A stretch of DNA of 64,000 nt from Balneolaceae bacterium (GCA_017643365.1 JAEPNO010000005.1:62001-126000); one strand, 5' to 3'. Shown: positions 7,525 through 15,771, counted from the first letter of the stretch. Program-made: numbers and translations. The notes: generated by a model not told the origin, from the sequence alone.

Positions 7525-9984
7525 TTAAGCTGAGGTTATTCTCATGATATCCGCAAAAATCCCTGAAGCGGTAACCGCAGCTCCTGCTCCGGCTCCTTTA
7601 ACTACTAGGGGCTGCTCACTATAACGCTTCGTATAAAATAATACAATGTTGTCTTTGCCATCGAGTTCGTAAAACGGATGGTCGGGGCCAAACGATTGTA
7701 ATCCTGTTGAAGCACTTTTGCCTTCACTTTCGAAGGTCGCCACGTATTTTATTCTTTTTCCGGCATCTGCTGCCTGTTTATACATTTCTTTAAACACATC
7801 ATCGTGTTTATCCAACATATTATAAAACTCATCTAACGATTCGGTATCCATGCATTCGGCAGGCACAAATGGTTCGTTTCCGATATCTGTTAATTCCAGC
7901 TTATGACCACTTTCACGGGCCAAGATCAGGATTTTGCGCATAACATCTACACCGGATAAATCCAGCCGTGGATCCGGTTCAGTATAGCCCTCAGCCTTAG
8001 CTTGTTTTACAACATCACTAAACTTTTGAGTGCCATCATATGTGTTAAACAGAAAATTCAATGTTCCGGAAAGTACCGCCTGAATTTTTGTGATCCGATC
8101 GCCGCTTTTTAACAAATCACTCAAAGTAGAAATTACCGGTAATCCGGCTCCAACATTAGTTTCGAACAGGAATTTTGCCTGATAGCGAGTCGCCGTTTTC
8201 TTTAGATCGAGATAGGCATCGAAATTAGATGAACACGCCACTTTATTAGGAGTTACCACCGAAATGCTGTTTCGAAGAATCTGATCGTACAAATTGGGGA
8301 TGTCGTTGCTTGCCGTGCAATCAATAAAAATGCTGTTTCGCATATTCATGGCAATCATTGCATCAACGAAGCCCTGATCCGTCATTTTTACACCCTGTTT
8401 TTCGATTTCTTGCTGCCAGTTCTCCAAATCGATGGATTCTTCGTTAAAAAGCATCTTTCTGGAATTGGCCAGTCCACACACATTAATCTGCACTTTAAAT
8501 GCTTCGGATAAGAAATCGTTTTGTGTGTTGATTTGATCCAGAAAAGCTCTCCCCACGTTGCCCACGCCGATCATAAAAATGTAGAACTTGCGAATGTCGG
8601 ATAAAAAGAAGCTCTCGTGTAAGGAATTCAACGACTTTTTGAGATGCTTGCGGTCAATCACCACCGAAATATTCAACTCGGTTGAGCCCTGAGCGATAGC
8701 TTTAACATTAATTCCGTTGTGGCTTAATGTTTCGAATAAATTCGCACTTACACCCACTTGTTCACGCATACGAGTTCCAACCAGCGCAATAATCGAAAGA
8801 TGCGTTTCAACGGTAAGTGGATTCACTTTTCGAAGTCGGATTTCGTGCTCAAATTCGGCTTCAATGGCTACTCGTGCACGTTCAGCATCATGTTCGGCAA
8901 TCCCAACCGTGATGGTATGTTCCGAAGAAGCCTGGGTGATCATAATTACATTAATACCTTCATGACTCAATGAGGCAAACAATCGATATGAAAAATTCGG
9001 CACTGCTACCATCCCGGAACCCGAAAGCGTACAAAGAGCAACATCTTCAATGCTTGATAAACCTTTTACCAGATCGCTATCTTCAGCACCTTTTTTGGTG
9101 ATGAGCGTTCCGTGATCATCGGGAGCGAAGGTGTTTTTTACTTCAACGGCAATGCCTTTATCTAACACGGGTTGAATGGTAGGCGGATAAATCACCTTTG
9201 CACCAAAATGTGAAAGCTCCATCGCTTCTTCGTACGACAAATGCTGAATGGGGTGGGCGAGAGGCACCATGCGTGGATTGGCCGTCATCATGCCCGAAAC
9301 ATCAGTCCAGATTTGTAATTTTTCGGCATCCAAAGCTGCGGCGATAAGTGCAGCCGAATAATCGGAGCCGCCTCGACCTAAAGTAGTGGTTAAATTTCCA
9401 TCGTTTGATGAAGCCAAGAATCCGGGTACAATACTTATACCATTATAATCCTCAAAAGCAGATTTAATGTTTTGATAGGTCAGCTCCTGATCAACCACTG
9501 CATTCCCAAACTGTGCATCGGTCTTAATAATCTTGCGAGCATCGATTAATCGAACATCTAAACCTGTTGATGTGAGATAATCGTGAATTAATGTAGAGGA
9601 TAGTCGCTCGCCATAACTAAGAATATTATCGCTTGAACGAGGAGAAAGTTCTTGAATGAGGAATACCCCACGGCAAATATCTTCCAGATCGTTGAGTAGT
9701 AATTTTAAGGTAGTAATGGTACCACTTCGATTGGTGGCAGGAATTAAATCTTCACATACAGAAAGGTGCCGTTCTTCAATCGCAGATAGAATCTTTGTGT
9801 AATTTTCATTCCCGGCCTCGGCCTGCAATGCAAGTTCCACCAATTGATTGGTAACACCCCCAAGCGCAGAAACAACCACTGCCTGAGAGGTATTCTCGGC
9901 AGCATGCGATTGTAAGATTTTTTGTACCTGCTGTAAACTTTCAGATGTACCGACAGAGGTTCCGCCAAATTTTAAAACGTACAT
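7525..9984 (-). CDS. thrA: bifunctional aspartokinase / homoserine dehydrogenase
   Basis: An 819-residue fusion that does the first and third steps of threonine and methionine synthesis. Residues 1-290 are the aspartokinase (MYVLKFGGTSVGTSE; later GRGGSDYSAALIAAAL), about 310-450 are paired ACT regulatory domains, and about 465-819 are homoserine dehydrogenase (FMIGVGNVGRAFLDQI for NAD(P) binding; TNVGAGLPVISTL and GTLNFLFNTY in the catalytic half). The length matches E. coli ThrA. ACT domains imply feedback inhibition, probably by threonine. It is the first gene of the minus-strand thrA-thrB-thrC-esterase-methyltransferase operon. Confidence 0.97.
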   Translation of the reverse strand: MYVLKFGGTSVGTSESLQQVQKILQSHAAENTSQAVVVSALGGVTNQLVELALQAEAGNENYTKILSAIEERHLSVCEDLIPATNRSGTITTLKLLLNDLEDICRGVFLIQELSPRSSDNILSYGERLSSTLIHDYLTSTGLDVRLIDARKIIKTDAQFGNAVVDQELTYQNIKSAFEDYNGISIVPGFLASSNDGNLTTTLGRGGSDYSAALIAAALDAEKLQIWTDVSGMMTANPRMVPLAHPIQHLSYEEAMELSHFGAKVIYPPTIQPVLDKGIAVEVKNTFAPDDHGTLITKKGAEDSDLVKGLSSIEDVALCTLSGSGMVAVPNFSYRLFASLSHEGINVIMITQASSEHTITVGIAEHDAERARVAIEAEFEHEIRLRKVNPLTVETHLSIIALVGTRMREQVGVSANLFETLSHNGINVKAIAQGSTELNISVVIDRKHLKKSLNSLHESFFLSDIRKFYIFMIGVGNVGRAFLDQINTQNDFLSEAFKVQINVCGLANSRKMLFNEESIDLENWQQEIEKQGVKMTDQGFVDAMIAMNMRNSIFIDCTASNDIPNLYDQILRNSISVVTPNKVACSSNFDAYLDLKKTATRYQAKFLFETNVGAGLPVISTLSDLLKSGDRITKIQAVLSGTLNFLFNTYDGTQKFSDVVKQAKAEGYTEPDPRLDLSGVDVMRKILILARESGHKLELTDIGNEPFVPAECMDTESLDEFYNMLDKHDDVFKEMYKQAADAGKRIKYVATFESEGKSASTGLQSFGPDHPFYELDGKDNIVLFYTKRYSEQPLVVKGAGAGAAVTASGIFADIMRITSA

Positions 9985-9992
9985 AGATAATA

Positions 9993-10106
9993 CTTCGATG
10001 AAGTTAAGTTGAGTGTTATCGAAGGTAGGAAACTCTGTTAAGGGATGTAACTTTTTCTTAGCTCATAAGCCTTTAAATAACTGAAAGCGTTTTTTTGAAA
10101 AGGCTT
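9993..10106 (-). promoter_or_regulatory. thr operon leader with two inverted repeats
   Basis: Upstream of thrA lie two inverted repeats: CTTCGAT/ATCGAAG (9993-9999 with 10018-10024) and AAGCCTTT/AAAGGCTT (10067-10074 with 10099-10106). The second could act as an operator or leader hairpin. I found no leader peptide rich in Thr or Ile codons and no clear T-tract, so a classical attenuator is not supported. Confidence 0.35.
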
Positions 10107-10237
10107 ACAGGATTATTGATTTACTTTTAGCCGAATTTGGGTTAAATACAAGGCTACATTCAAAGGGTGGATGATTCGAAAATTCTCTTTGCTCTTTGGA
10201 GTAATCACTAGTTTACATTCAACTTAATCATCGGAGT

Positions 10238-11764
10238 ATGAGTACAAATAATAAAACGGAAGGAAAGAAAGCCATAAACTCACGGCGGGAATTTCTTAAA
10301 ACTACCGGAGCACTCGCAGCGGGAGTTACCATTCTTCCAAGTTCGGTAATAGCAGGGTTAGGGCATAAAGCACCAAGCGATAAGTTAAACATCGCAGGAA
10401 TTGGAGTAGGAGGCATGGGGCGCGGCAATTTGCGCGCAATGAATTCGGAGAATATTGTAGCTCTGGCCGATGTTGATTGGAAGTATGCAGCCAAATGCTT
10501 CAACGATTATCCAGGGGCACAAAAATATATGGATTACCGCGAAATGCTCGACGAAATGGGCGATGAAATTGATGCGGTAATGGTTTCAACTCCCGATCAT
10601 ACCCATTATGTGGCTGCGGCTGATTCGATGCGAGCCGGAAAACACGTGTACGTGCAAAAGCCACTTACACACTCGGTGTACGAGTCGCGAATGTTAACTC
10701 AACTGGCTGAAGAAACCGGTGTGGCAACCCAAATGGGTAATCAAGGAAATTCCGGAGAAGGAATCCGTTTGGTTTGCGAATGGATTTGGGCAGGAGAAAT
10801 TGGAGAAGTAACTGAAGTTCATGCATGGACAAACCGTCCGATTTGGCCACAAGGTTTAATGCGACCGATGGAAACGCCATCTACACCGCCAACCTTAGAT
10901 TGGAACAATTTTATTGGGCCTGCACCTTGGCGTCCGTATCACCCAAAATATACGCCTTGGAACTGGAGAGCTTGGTGGGATTTTGGAACCGGTGCTCTTG
11001 GCGATATGGGTTGTCATATTATTGATCCCGTTTTTAAAGCCTTAGAATTGGGACAACCAACCGTTATTGAAGGTTCATCCACCCAAGTAAATACCGAAAG
11101 TGCTCCTGTTGGCAGTACAGTACATTATCACTTTCCTAAACGTGGTAAAATAGGCAATGTAAACATGCCTGCGGTTGATTTTACTTGGTATGATGGAGGC
11201 TTGATGCCTAAACGTCCTGAAGGACTTGCTCCCGGAAAATGGATAGGCGATGAATGGGGAGGAGCGATGTTTGTTGGAACCAAAGGTGTTCTGATTTGCG
11301 GAACCTACGCTCGTGATCCGTTTATTGTAGGTCGCGAGAATGATCCGCCTAGAGTTGCTCAAACGTTACGCAGAGTACTGACTCCTCAATCCATTGCTGC
11401 ACAAACCGACGCCTCTGCCATTACTTCGCACGAGATGGATTGGGTTCGAGCTTGTAAAGAATCGAGACCAGATCGTGTAGAACCAAGTTCGCACTTCGGG
11501 TACTCCGGTCCGCTTAACGAAGTGGTTGTGATGGGTAATTTAGCCATTCGCTTACAAGATTTACGCCGACCTTTACAATGGGACGGTGAAAATATGAGGA
11601 TTACCAATATTGATGAAAACGAGGAAATTCGTGTGGTAACCACCGATACCTTTGAGGTAATTGATGGTGATCCGAAATTTAATACGAATTACGCGACTAT
11701 AAATGCAGCCCAAGCTGCACGAAATTACATCAAACGTCCATACCGCAATGGTTGGAGCTATTAA
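10238..11764 (+). CDS. Tat-exported Gfo/Idh/MocA family oxidoreductase
   Basis: A 508-residue NAD(P)-dependent sugar oxidoreductase. The N-terminus carries a twin-arginine signal (SRREFLKTTGALAAGVTI, about residues 16-33), so it is exported folded with its cofactor. A glycine-rich Rossmann motif IAGIGVGGMGRGN follows, then VSTPDHTHY and the EKP-like QKPLTHS with the usual conserved lysine. The long form with Trp-rich middle (PWRPYHPKYTPWNWRAWWDFGTG) is common in Bacteroidetes and Planctomycetes. The DUF1080 gene follows directly, so the pair probably oxidises a glycoside to its 3-keto form and then cleaves it. The exact sugar is unknown. Confidence 0.9.
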   Translation: MSTNNKTEGKKAINSRREFLKTTGALAAGVTILPSSVIAGLGHKAPSDKLNIAGIGVGGMGRGNLRAMNSENIVALADVDWKYAAKCFNDYPGAQKYMDYREMLDEMGDEIDAVMVSTPDHTHYVAAADSMRAGKHVYVQKPLTHSVYESRMLTQLAEETGVATQMGNQGNSGEGIRLVCEWIWAGEIGEVTEVHAWTNRPIWPQGLMRPMETPSTPPTLDWNNFIGPAPWRPYHPKYTPWNWRAWWDFGTGALGDMGCHIIDPVFKALELGQPTVIEGSSTQVNTESAPVGSTVHYHFPKRGKIGNVNMPAVDFTWYDGGLMPKRPEGLAPGKWIGDEWGGAMFVGTKGVLICGTYARDPFIVGRENDPPRVAQTLRRVLTPQSIAAQTDASAITSHEMDWVRACKESRPDRVEPSSHFGYSGPLNEVVVMGNLAIRLQDLRRPLQWDGENMRITNIDENEEIRVVTTDTFEVIDGDPKFNTNYATINAAQAARNYIKRPYRNGWSY

Positions 11765-11792
11765 TTTGAAACAAAGAAAATCTAAACGAACA

Positions 11793-12587
11793 ATGAAATT
11801 CAATTTAAATAATGCATTAAGTGCCGGACTGATAGCTGTTTTTTTATTCAGTGCCTGTGCTCAGCAGAAAGAACAAACTTCGACAGAATCTATGGAAGCT
11901 AAACCAAATACCTTATCCCAAGCCGAAATCGATGACGGTTGGATGTTGTTATTTGATGGCAAAACGACGGATGGCTGGCGTGGTTATAAAAAGGATAATT
12001 TCCCGAATGCGTGGATGATTTCCGATGACGGTTCGCTACACATTCAAGGCTCAGGTCGCGGTGAATTAGGGAATGCCGAAGGTGGTGATATTATTTACGA
12101 TCAGGTATTTAGCGACTTCCATTTTAAAGTAGAATGGAAAGTAGCCGAAGCTGCAAATGCAGGCATTTTTTATCGTGGCGTAGAACATCCTGACTTCGAT
12201 TACATTTGGATGTCGGCCCCCGAAATGCAGGTGTTGGATAATATCAATCACCCGGATGCAGCTTTAGGCAAAAATGGAAACCGCAAGGCCGGTTCGTTGT
12301 ACGATTTAATCCCTGCTGATCCTCAAAATGCAAAGCCTTTTGACGAATGGAATTCTGCGGAAGTAATCGCCCGTGGAAACAACATTCAACATATCCAAAA
12401 TGGTGAAGTTGTGGTAGAATACACCATTGGATCAGAGCGTATGGAAGCACTAATAGCCGATTCTAAATGGCCGGGAATTAATGCCGAATGGGGAAACATT
12501 GCCATGGAAGGCATTCTTGGTTTACAGGATCACGGCGATGACGTTTGGTTCCGAAATATTAAGATTAAAGAGCTGGAGTCGGAGTGA
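11793..12587 (+). CDS. DUF1080 (3-keto-disaccharide hydrolase-like) lipoprotein
   Basis: A 264-residue lipoprotein (MKFNLNNALSAGLIAVFLF then lipobox FSAC) with the DUF1080 beta-sandwich: DGWMLLFDGKTTDGWRGY at the start, FKVEWKVAEAANAGIFYRG in the middle, and a C-terminal DDVWFRNIKIKEL strand. The domain is now linked to 3-keto-disaccharide hydrolysis. A longer frame opens at 11703 inside the preceding gene, but the ATG at 11793 gives the lipoprotein signal and is preferred. Together with the Gfo/Idh/MocA enzyme 28 bases upstream it likely forms a two-step periplasmic glycoside-cleaving pathway. Confidence 0.9.
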   Translation: MKFNLNNALSAGLIAVFLFSACAQQKEQTSTESMEAKPNTLSQAEIDDGWMLLFDGKTTDGWRGYKKDNFPNAWMISDDGSLHIQGSGRGELGNAEGGDIIYDQVFSDFHFKVEWKVAEAANAGIFYRGVEHPDFDYIWMSAPEMQVLDNINHPDAALGKNGNRKAGSLYDLIPADPQNAKPFDEWNSAEVIARGNNIQHIQNGEVVVEYTIGSERMEALIADSKWPGINAEWGNIAMEGILGLQDHGDDVWFRNIKIKELESE

Positions 12588-12622
12588 GGATTGAGGATTG
12601 AGGAATGAGGTTTTTCCTATTT
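12588..12622. repeat. purine-rich micro-repeat after the DUF1080 gene
   Basis: Imperfect tandem units GAGGATTGAGGATTGAGGAATGAGG directly follow the stop codon region (GAGGATT repeated, then GAGGAAT). The pattern resembles the heptamer array at 852-948. Confidence 0.5.
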
Positions 12623-12650
12623 AGTCCATGCAAGTAAGAATTAAAAAACT

Positions 12651-12680
12651 GGCGCAAGGCTCTTGTCTTGTGCCTTTTTT
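12651..12680 (+). terminator. rho-independent terminator
   Basis: GGCGCAAG and CTTGTGCC form an 8-bp stem with one G-U pair, followed by six T. It lies downstream of the Gfo/Idh/MocA-DUF1080 pair. Confidence 0.75.
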
Positions 12681-12755
12681 GTTACTTTTTTATGGAGTTC
12701 CACTTTGTAATAGTAATTGATGTCCCGCTGCAGAGCTATTAAACTAGGGTTACTG

Positions 12756-13163
12756 ATGAGATTTTTGATGATTAATATTTATTATTTCACAATTTATTTT
12801 TTCTATTCATTTGCCAGGAATAAAAACCCTGTTCCTGAGCATTATTCTGTTGGAGCGGTTTTATTTATGTTATTATCGCACTCAATTCTATTCGTTGGTA
12901 TAATGAATCTAACTGGCATAATTCAACTACCATATGAGAATGGGTTATTTGATGATTTAAAATTATTTTTTGCTTTATTTTTACTAGTTGTTTATTTCTT
13001 GGCTAACAGCTTTTTCTCTAAGAGAAGTTCAATGATAATAGAGCAATATGATTCAATTTTTAAAAAGAAGAATAAAGACCTTTTTAGTGTTTATAATATC
13101 CTTTTCATTTCTCTGTTATTTTTTGCGCCATTAATAATCGGAGCAAAATTAATTTCAATTTAA
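12756..13163 (+). CDS. hypothetical membrane protein
   Basis: I do not recognise this protein. About 135 residues with four likely membrane segments (near residues 4-20, 33-53, 66-82 and 111-130) and a basic loop (KKKNKD). The open frame extends up to 12717, but 12739-12755 (TTAAACTAGGGTTACTG) recurs almost unchanged at 13888-13904 in non-coding sequence, so that part is probably intergenic and the ATG at 12756 is a better start. No ribosome binding site is clear. The gene is strongly AT-rich compared with its neighbours, which hints at acquired DNA. Confidence 0.5.
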   Translation: MRFLMINIYYFTIYFFYSFARNKNPVPEHYSVGAVLFMLLSHSILFVGIMNLTGIIQLPYENGLFDDLKLFFALFLLVVYFLANSFFSKRSSMIIEQYDSIFKKKNKDLFSVYNILFISLLFFAPLIIGAKLISI

Positions 13164-13213
13164 TGCTTAATCTCGTTGATCTCGTTCCGAAGGTCCAGCC
13201 AAAGATGTTTTAA

Positions 13214-13275
13214 GTCTGTGACTTAAAACTAGTAGTAAAGCAAGTTTACAACTTGCATAATTGTTTCAAATTTAA
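13214..13275. repeat. imperfect direct repeat A with REP-like palindrome
   Basis: Contains the perfect palindrome GCAAGTTTACAACTTGC (13240-13256). The surrounding 62 bases match 13831-13892 at about four of five positions. It lies just before the lipoprotein gene at 13316. Confidence 0.75.
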
Positions 13276-13315
13276 TGAACGTTTTCCAAGGAGGAGCTTG
13301 GGAATAAGGCCAATA

Positions 13316-13801
13316 ATGAAAACTTCGCTTTTAATATTTTTGTTGACAATCTTTAGCTGTAATTCCAAAAGTGATTCAAATGAACGATTGCCTGATTCGT
13401 TTTTCACAATACCAATACAAGCATCTGGGGTTATTCCTTCAAAAAGCACAACCTTTGAGTTGAATTATCAATCAGATCATTTTTATGAATATTTTTTATT
13501 CGGATTCGAGGGTTCTGACATGCTTATCGAATACTCTGATTCTATATATCAGATTTCTATAGTGAGTAGAGAAATAAATAATGAATTAAAAGCTTATTAC
13601 CATAAAGTAGAAAGGCACTTTTCTGAGATTCCAATGAGCTTTGATTATAATGCTGAATCGAACATAGTTGATACAAATCTTATAAAAGACTACCTGCCAT
13701 TATACTCTGGATACGAAAAGGTTCATTTTGATTCCATTTATATAGATTTTGAAAGAGAACTAATAAATCTTTCATTTTTTAAGAGTATTAAATTCGAATG
13801 A
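13316..13801 (+). CDS. hypothetical lipoprotein
   Basis: A 161-residue protein with a lipoprotein signal (MKTSLLIFLLTIFSC, Cys at 15). The mature part is polar, rich in Ser, Tyr and acidic residues, with no family I recognise. A frame opens earlier (13253), but its first part overlaps the palindromic repeat; the ATG at 13316 begins the signal peptide exactly. The gene is AT-rich and is bracketed by imperfect direct repeats at 13214 and 13831, so it may be part of an acquired islet. Confidence 0.6.
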   Translation: MKTSLLIFLLTIFSCNSKSDSNERLPDSFFTIPIQASGVIPSKSTTFELNYQSDHFYEYFLFGFEGSDMLIEYSDSIYQISIVSREINNELKAYYHKVERHFSEIPMSFDYNAESNIVDTNLIKDYLPLYSGYEKVHFDSIYIDFERELINLSFFKSIKFE

Positions 13802-13830
13802 ATTAATACTCTCACTTAGTGCATACCTCT

Positions 13831-13892
13831 GTCTTTAACTTAAAACTGATAGCAAATCAAATTTACAACGTGCATCATAGTTTCAAATTAAA
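13831..13892. repeat. imperfect direct repeat B (degenerate REP-like)
   Basis: Degenerate partner of the repeat at 13214-13275; the palindrome has decayed to TCAAATTTACAACGTGC. It continues into TTAAACTAGGGTTATTG (13888-13904), which is also found at 12739-12755 with one change. Confidence 0.7.
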
Positions 13893-13995
13893 CTAGGGTT
13901 ATTGTTTTCGCTAATAATTCTAAGGTAACTCCTGATTAAAAGAGGCAATAACATTAAGCAATAGCACTATATATACTAGAATTAAGAAAAAGTTT

Positions 13996-14002
13996 AGGAG
14001 GT
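13996..14002 (+). promoter_or_regulatory. strong Shine-Dalgarno site AGGAGGT
   Basis: A complete AGGAGGT sits 7 bases before the ATG at 14010. Such a strong site is unusual in this window and decides the start over the in-frame GTG at 14001, which lies inside it. Confidence 0.75.
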
Positions 14003-14009
14003 GAATGGA

Positions 14010-14252
14010 ATGAGCAATCTGACTAAAGAATACATTAGAGTAGGACTATTTCAAATAGGGCTTGGGGTAGGAATCCTTGTCTTACTTTTAATCTATTTAG
14101 CTGATATTGGTTATAATTTGAATGATTTTGAATTTTTAGTTTTTATAACTGAGTATTTAAAAGGATTGCCAGTAACAATGATTTTAGGGATTTTTATAGT
14201 AGGACTTAGAAATAGTTTTAATCCGGACAAGATTAAAGATTCAGATATATAA
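14010..14252 (+). CDS. hypothetical small membrane protein
   Basis: An 80-residue protein of unknown function with two membrane segments (about residues 12-31 and 53-68) joined by a short acidic, aromatic loop (NLNDFEFLVF), and a polar C-terminal tail (NSFNPDKIKDSDI). The start is set by a strong AGGAGGT site. It belongs to the AT-rich islet of small genes and has no recognised family. Confidence 0.6.
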   Translation: MSNLTKEYIRVGLFQIGLGVGILVLLLIYLADIGYNLNDFEFLVFITEYLKGLPVTMILGIFIVGLRNSFNPDKIKDSDI

Positions 14253-14734
14253 AAACCCCAGCTAGTCCAAATGAAGAAGGAATTATTTCAGTATCACTAT
14301 TTGAGGAATAGATTATGGGAGCATAGAAGCTGGAGCTTGGAAACGAGGGGAATTTGGTGTAATAAACTGCTACATGGGAGTTAAAGTTGATTCCGGATAA
14401 GCTGTGATTTCTATTTTCTCTGTCCTAACTATGTTAGCACTTTTTTCAATGGTGCGGTTGTACTCGCTGGGACAATTCATGAATTGTCCTTACGCTAAAT
14501 TTCTACCCCAGCTAGCGCATACCTGCGTTTGTGCGTTATAAAGTCAATCAGATTCAAGCCACCGCTAAAACCAGTTACGAATTCAAAAACCATGCACAAG
14601 CTCTTACTATATCTCGTTGTTTAATAACTCCTCTAAACGAAATTCATAACAAATTCGGAACAATCTTTTTATAGACAACTAAGAAATAATGAGCGTTAAC
14701 TATCTATAAAATTAATACTTAAGAACGAAATATT
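14253..14734. other. gene-free interval with REP-like remnants
   Basis: No supported gene in 480 bases; a 37-codon frame at about 14270 has no supporting feature. It contains the perfect 20-bp palindrome at 14470-14489 and, at 14511-14547, a degenerate relative (GCTAGCGCATACCTGCGTT) of the sequence preceding repeat B. Confidence 0.7.
14470..14489. repeat. 20-bp perfect palindrome
   Basis: GGACAATTCATGAATTGTCC is a perfect inverted repeat. It resembles REP elements mobilised in trans by IS200-like REP-associated transposases (RAYTs), although no such gene is in the window. Confidence 0.75.
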
Positions 14735-15079
14735 ATGGATTTTCCAAGATTAGAAATACGAAACAGTGAATCAGAAGACCAACCTTTTTATTTCGTGTTG
14801 CGCTCGCAGAATAACGGCGAGGTTATCCTCACCAGCGAGATGTACACCACAAAAAGTGATTGCGAAAATGGTATCGAATCCGTGAAAAACAACGCCTCCG
14901 ATATCGAAAATTACGAACGCAAAACATCGAAAAACGGCGAACCTTATTTTGTGCTAAAAGCTGCTAATGGCGAAATCATTGGCCGTAGCGAAATGTACAG
15001 TTCGGAAGTTAATCGCGATAACGGAATTAAAGCCGTTCAACGGGATGGCGCTCAGGTTGAAACAGAGCTAGCTGTCTAG
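14735..15079 (+). CDS. DUF1508 (YegP-like) tandem-domain protein
   Basis: A 114-residue protein made of two copies of the DUF1508/UPF0339 motif: PFYFVLRSQNNGEVILTSEMY...NGIESVKNNA at about residues 18-55 and PYFVLKAANGEIIGRSEMY...NGIKAVQRDG at about 69-106. The two-repeat form is like E. coli YegP. The biochemical role of the family is not known; it is a small soluble protein that is often abundant under stress. The gene stands alone with its own terminator about 50 bases downstream. Confidence 0.92.
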   Translation: MDFPRLEIRNSESEDQPFYFVLRSQNNGEVILTSEMYTTKSDCENGIESVKNNASDIENYERKTSKNGEPYFVLKAANGEIIGRSEMYSSEVNRDNGIKAVQRDGAQVETELAV

Positions 15080-15132
15080 TACACAATCACACATTTTGAT
15101 ATGAACTGAAAATCATATCATCATTCTACGAT

Positions 15133-15163
15133 AAGCCCTTATCCATTTGGTGAGGGCTTTTTT
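15133..15163 (+). terminator. rho-independent terminator of the DUF1508 gene
   Basis: AAGCCCT and AGGGCTT form a 7-bp stem with a 13-nt loop, followed by a T tract. Confidence 0.8.
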
Positions 15164-15234
15164 AATTACAGAGTGTACCAAGTGGGGAGACTGCCTGCAA
15201 AAGCGATGCATGCTTTTAGTCCCATATTGTATAA

Positions 15235-15274
15235 ATAAAAAAGGCCAAACCGAGACAAGCTCAATTTGACCTTT
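15235..15274 (-). terminator. terminator of tRNA-Leu
   Basis: On the minus strand AAAGGTCAAA pairs with TTTGGCCTTT (10 bp, one G-U) and is followed by six T. It starts five bases beyond the tRNA 3' end. Confidence 0.85.
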
Positions 15275-15278
15275 AAAG

Positions 15279-15360
15279 TACCAAAGGTGGGACTCGAACC
15301 CACACTTCCGAAGAAACACGATTTTGAGTCGTGCGCGTCTACCAGTTCCGCCACTTTGGC
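15279..15360 (-). tRNA. tRNA-Leu(CAA)
   Basis: The minus strand folds as a class II tRNA. The acceptor stem is GCCAAAG/CTTTGGT, the D-loop region GGCGGAACTGGTAGACGC is typical of tRNA-Leu, and the anticodon stem CACGA/TCGTG encloses the loop CTCAAAA, giving anticodon CAA (15324-15326) for the UUG codon. A long variable arm (TTTCTTCGGAAGT) and GGTTCGAGTCC T arm follow. CCA is not encoded. Confidence 0.96.
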
Positions 15361-15550
15361 TATTCAGTAAGTCATTTGCCAGTAAAGTGAATCCAACGAA
15401 GCAATTGCGAAGTTGGGCACTTTGGCTTTTTGACAAGACTCAAATATAAGACTTCTTGCCACTAATCTTCAAAGAAGAGTTTGGTTTTTTTAGGAGTAAA
15501 GGAGCGAGGTGAGGTCTAACACAATGTATTTGTCATTTATCAAGCCTCAG

Positions 15551-15572
15551 ATCCCGGCCTCCGCCGCGGGAT
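15551..15572. repeat. REP-like palindrome, copy 3 (inverted)
   Basis: ATCCCG/CGGGAT hairpin; read on the minus strand its flanks AGTCATCCCG and CCGGGATCTG match the copies at 2782 and 3086, 12 kb away. Confidence 0.7.
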
Positions 15573-15614
15573 GACTAATACTCAAGTGACAAGGGTGAGG
15601 TCGAAAAAACCCAA

Positions 15615-15638
15615 AATCCCCTCTCAAGAGGGGACTAT
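15615..15638. repeat. 24-bp repeat, left copy
   Basis: Contains the hairpin TCCCCTC/GAGGGGA. Its exact reverse complement lies at 17828-17851, so the two copies face each other across the S9 peptidase gene. Confidence 0.85.
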
Positions 15639-15771
15639 CTGTTTCATTTAGATTCATAAATCATAGTTACCCTTTTCATTTTTCACTATTGCTTCCAATC
15701 CTCTCATATAATTTTACAGCCAATCTCGAAAATCCATGGTAGATTTCGCCGAATCAAAAAATCAGTATTTC

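Larger units (their letters stand above)
15437..15771. other. gene-free interval with dispersed repeats
   Basis: Region between tRNA-Leu and the S9 peptidase. It holds a purine-rich stretch near 15491, an inverted copy of the ATCCCG/CGGGAT REP-like element (15551-15572) and the 24-bp palindromic repeat at 15615-15638. No gene is supported. Confidence 0.7.

Noticed and set aside
10067-10106. Classical threonine attenuator
   Set aside because: No leader peptide with Thr/Ile codons and no T-run after the stem on the minus strand.
14270-14383. 37-codon open frame in the islet
   Set aside because: No ribosome binding site, unusual composition and no recognisable domain; chance is sufficient.
15361-15440. 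Second tRNA or tRNA fragment near CACTTTGGCT at about 15418-15427
   Set aside because: Ten bases match the 5' end region of tRNA-Leu, but no cloverleaf, anticodon stem or T loop can be formed.
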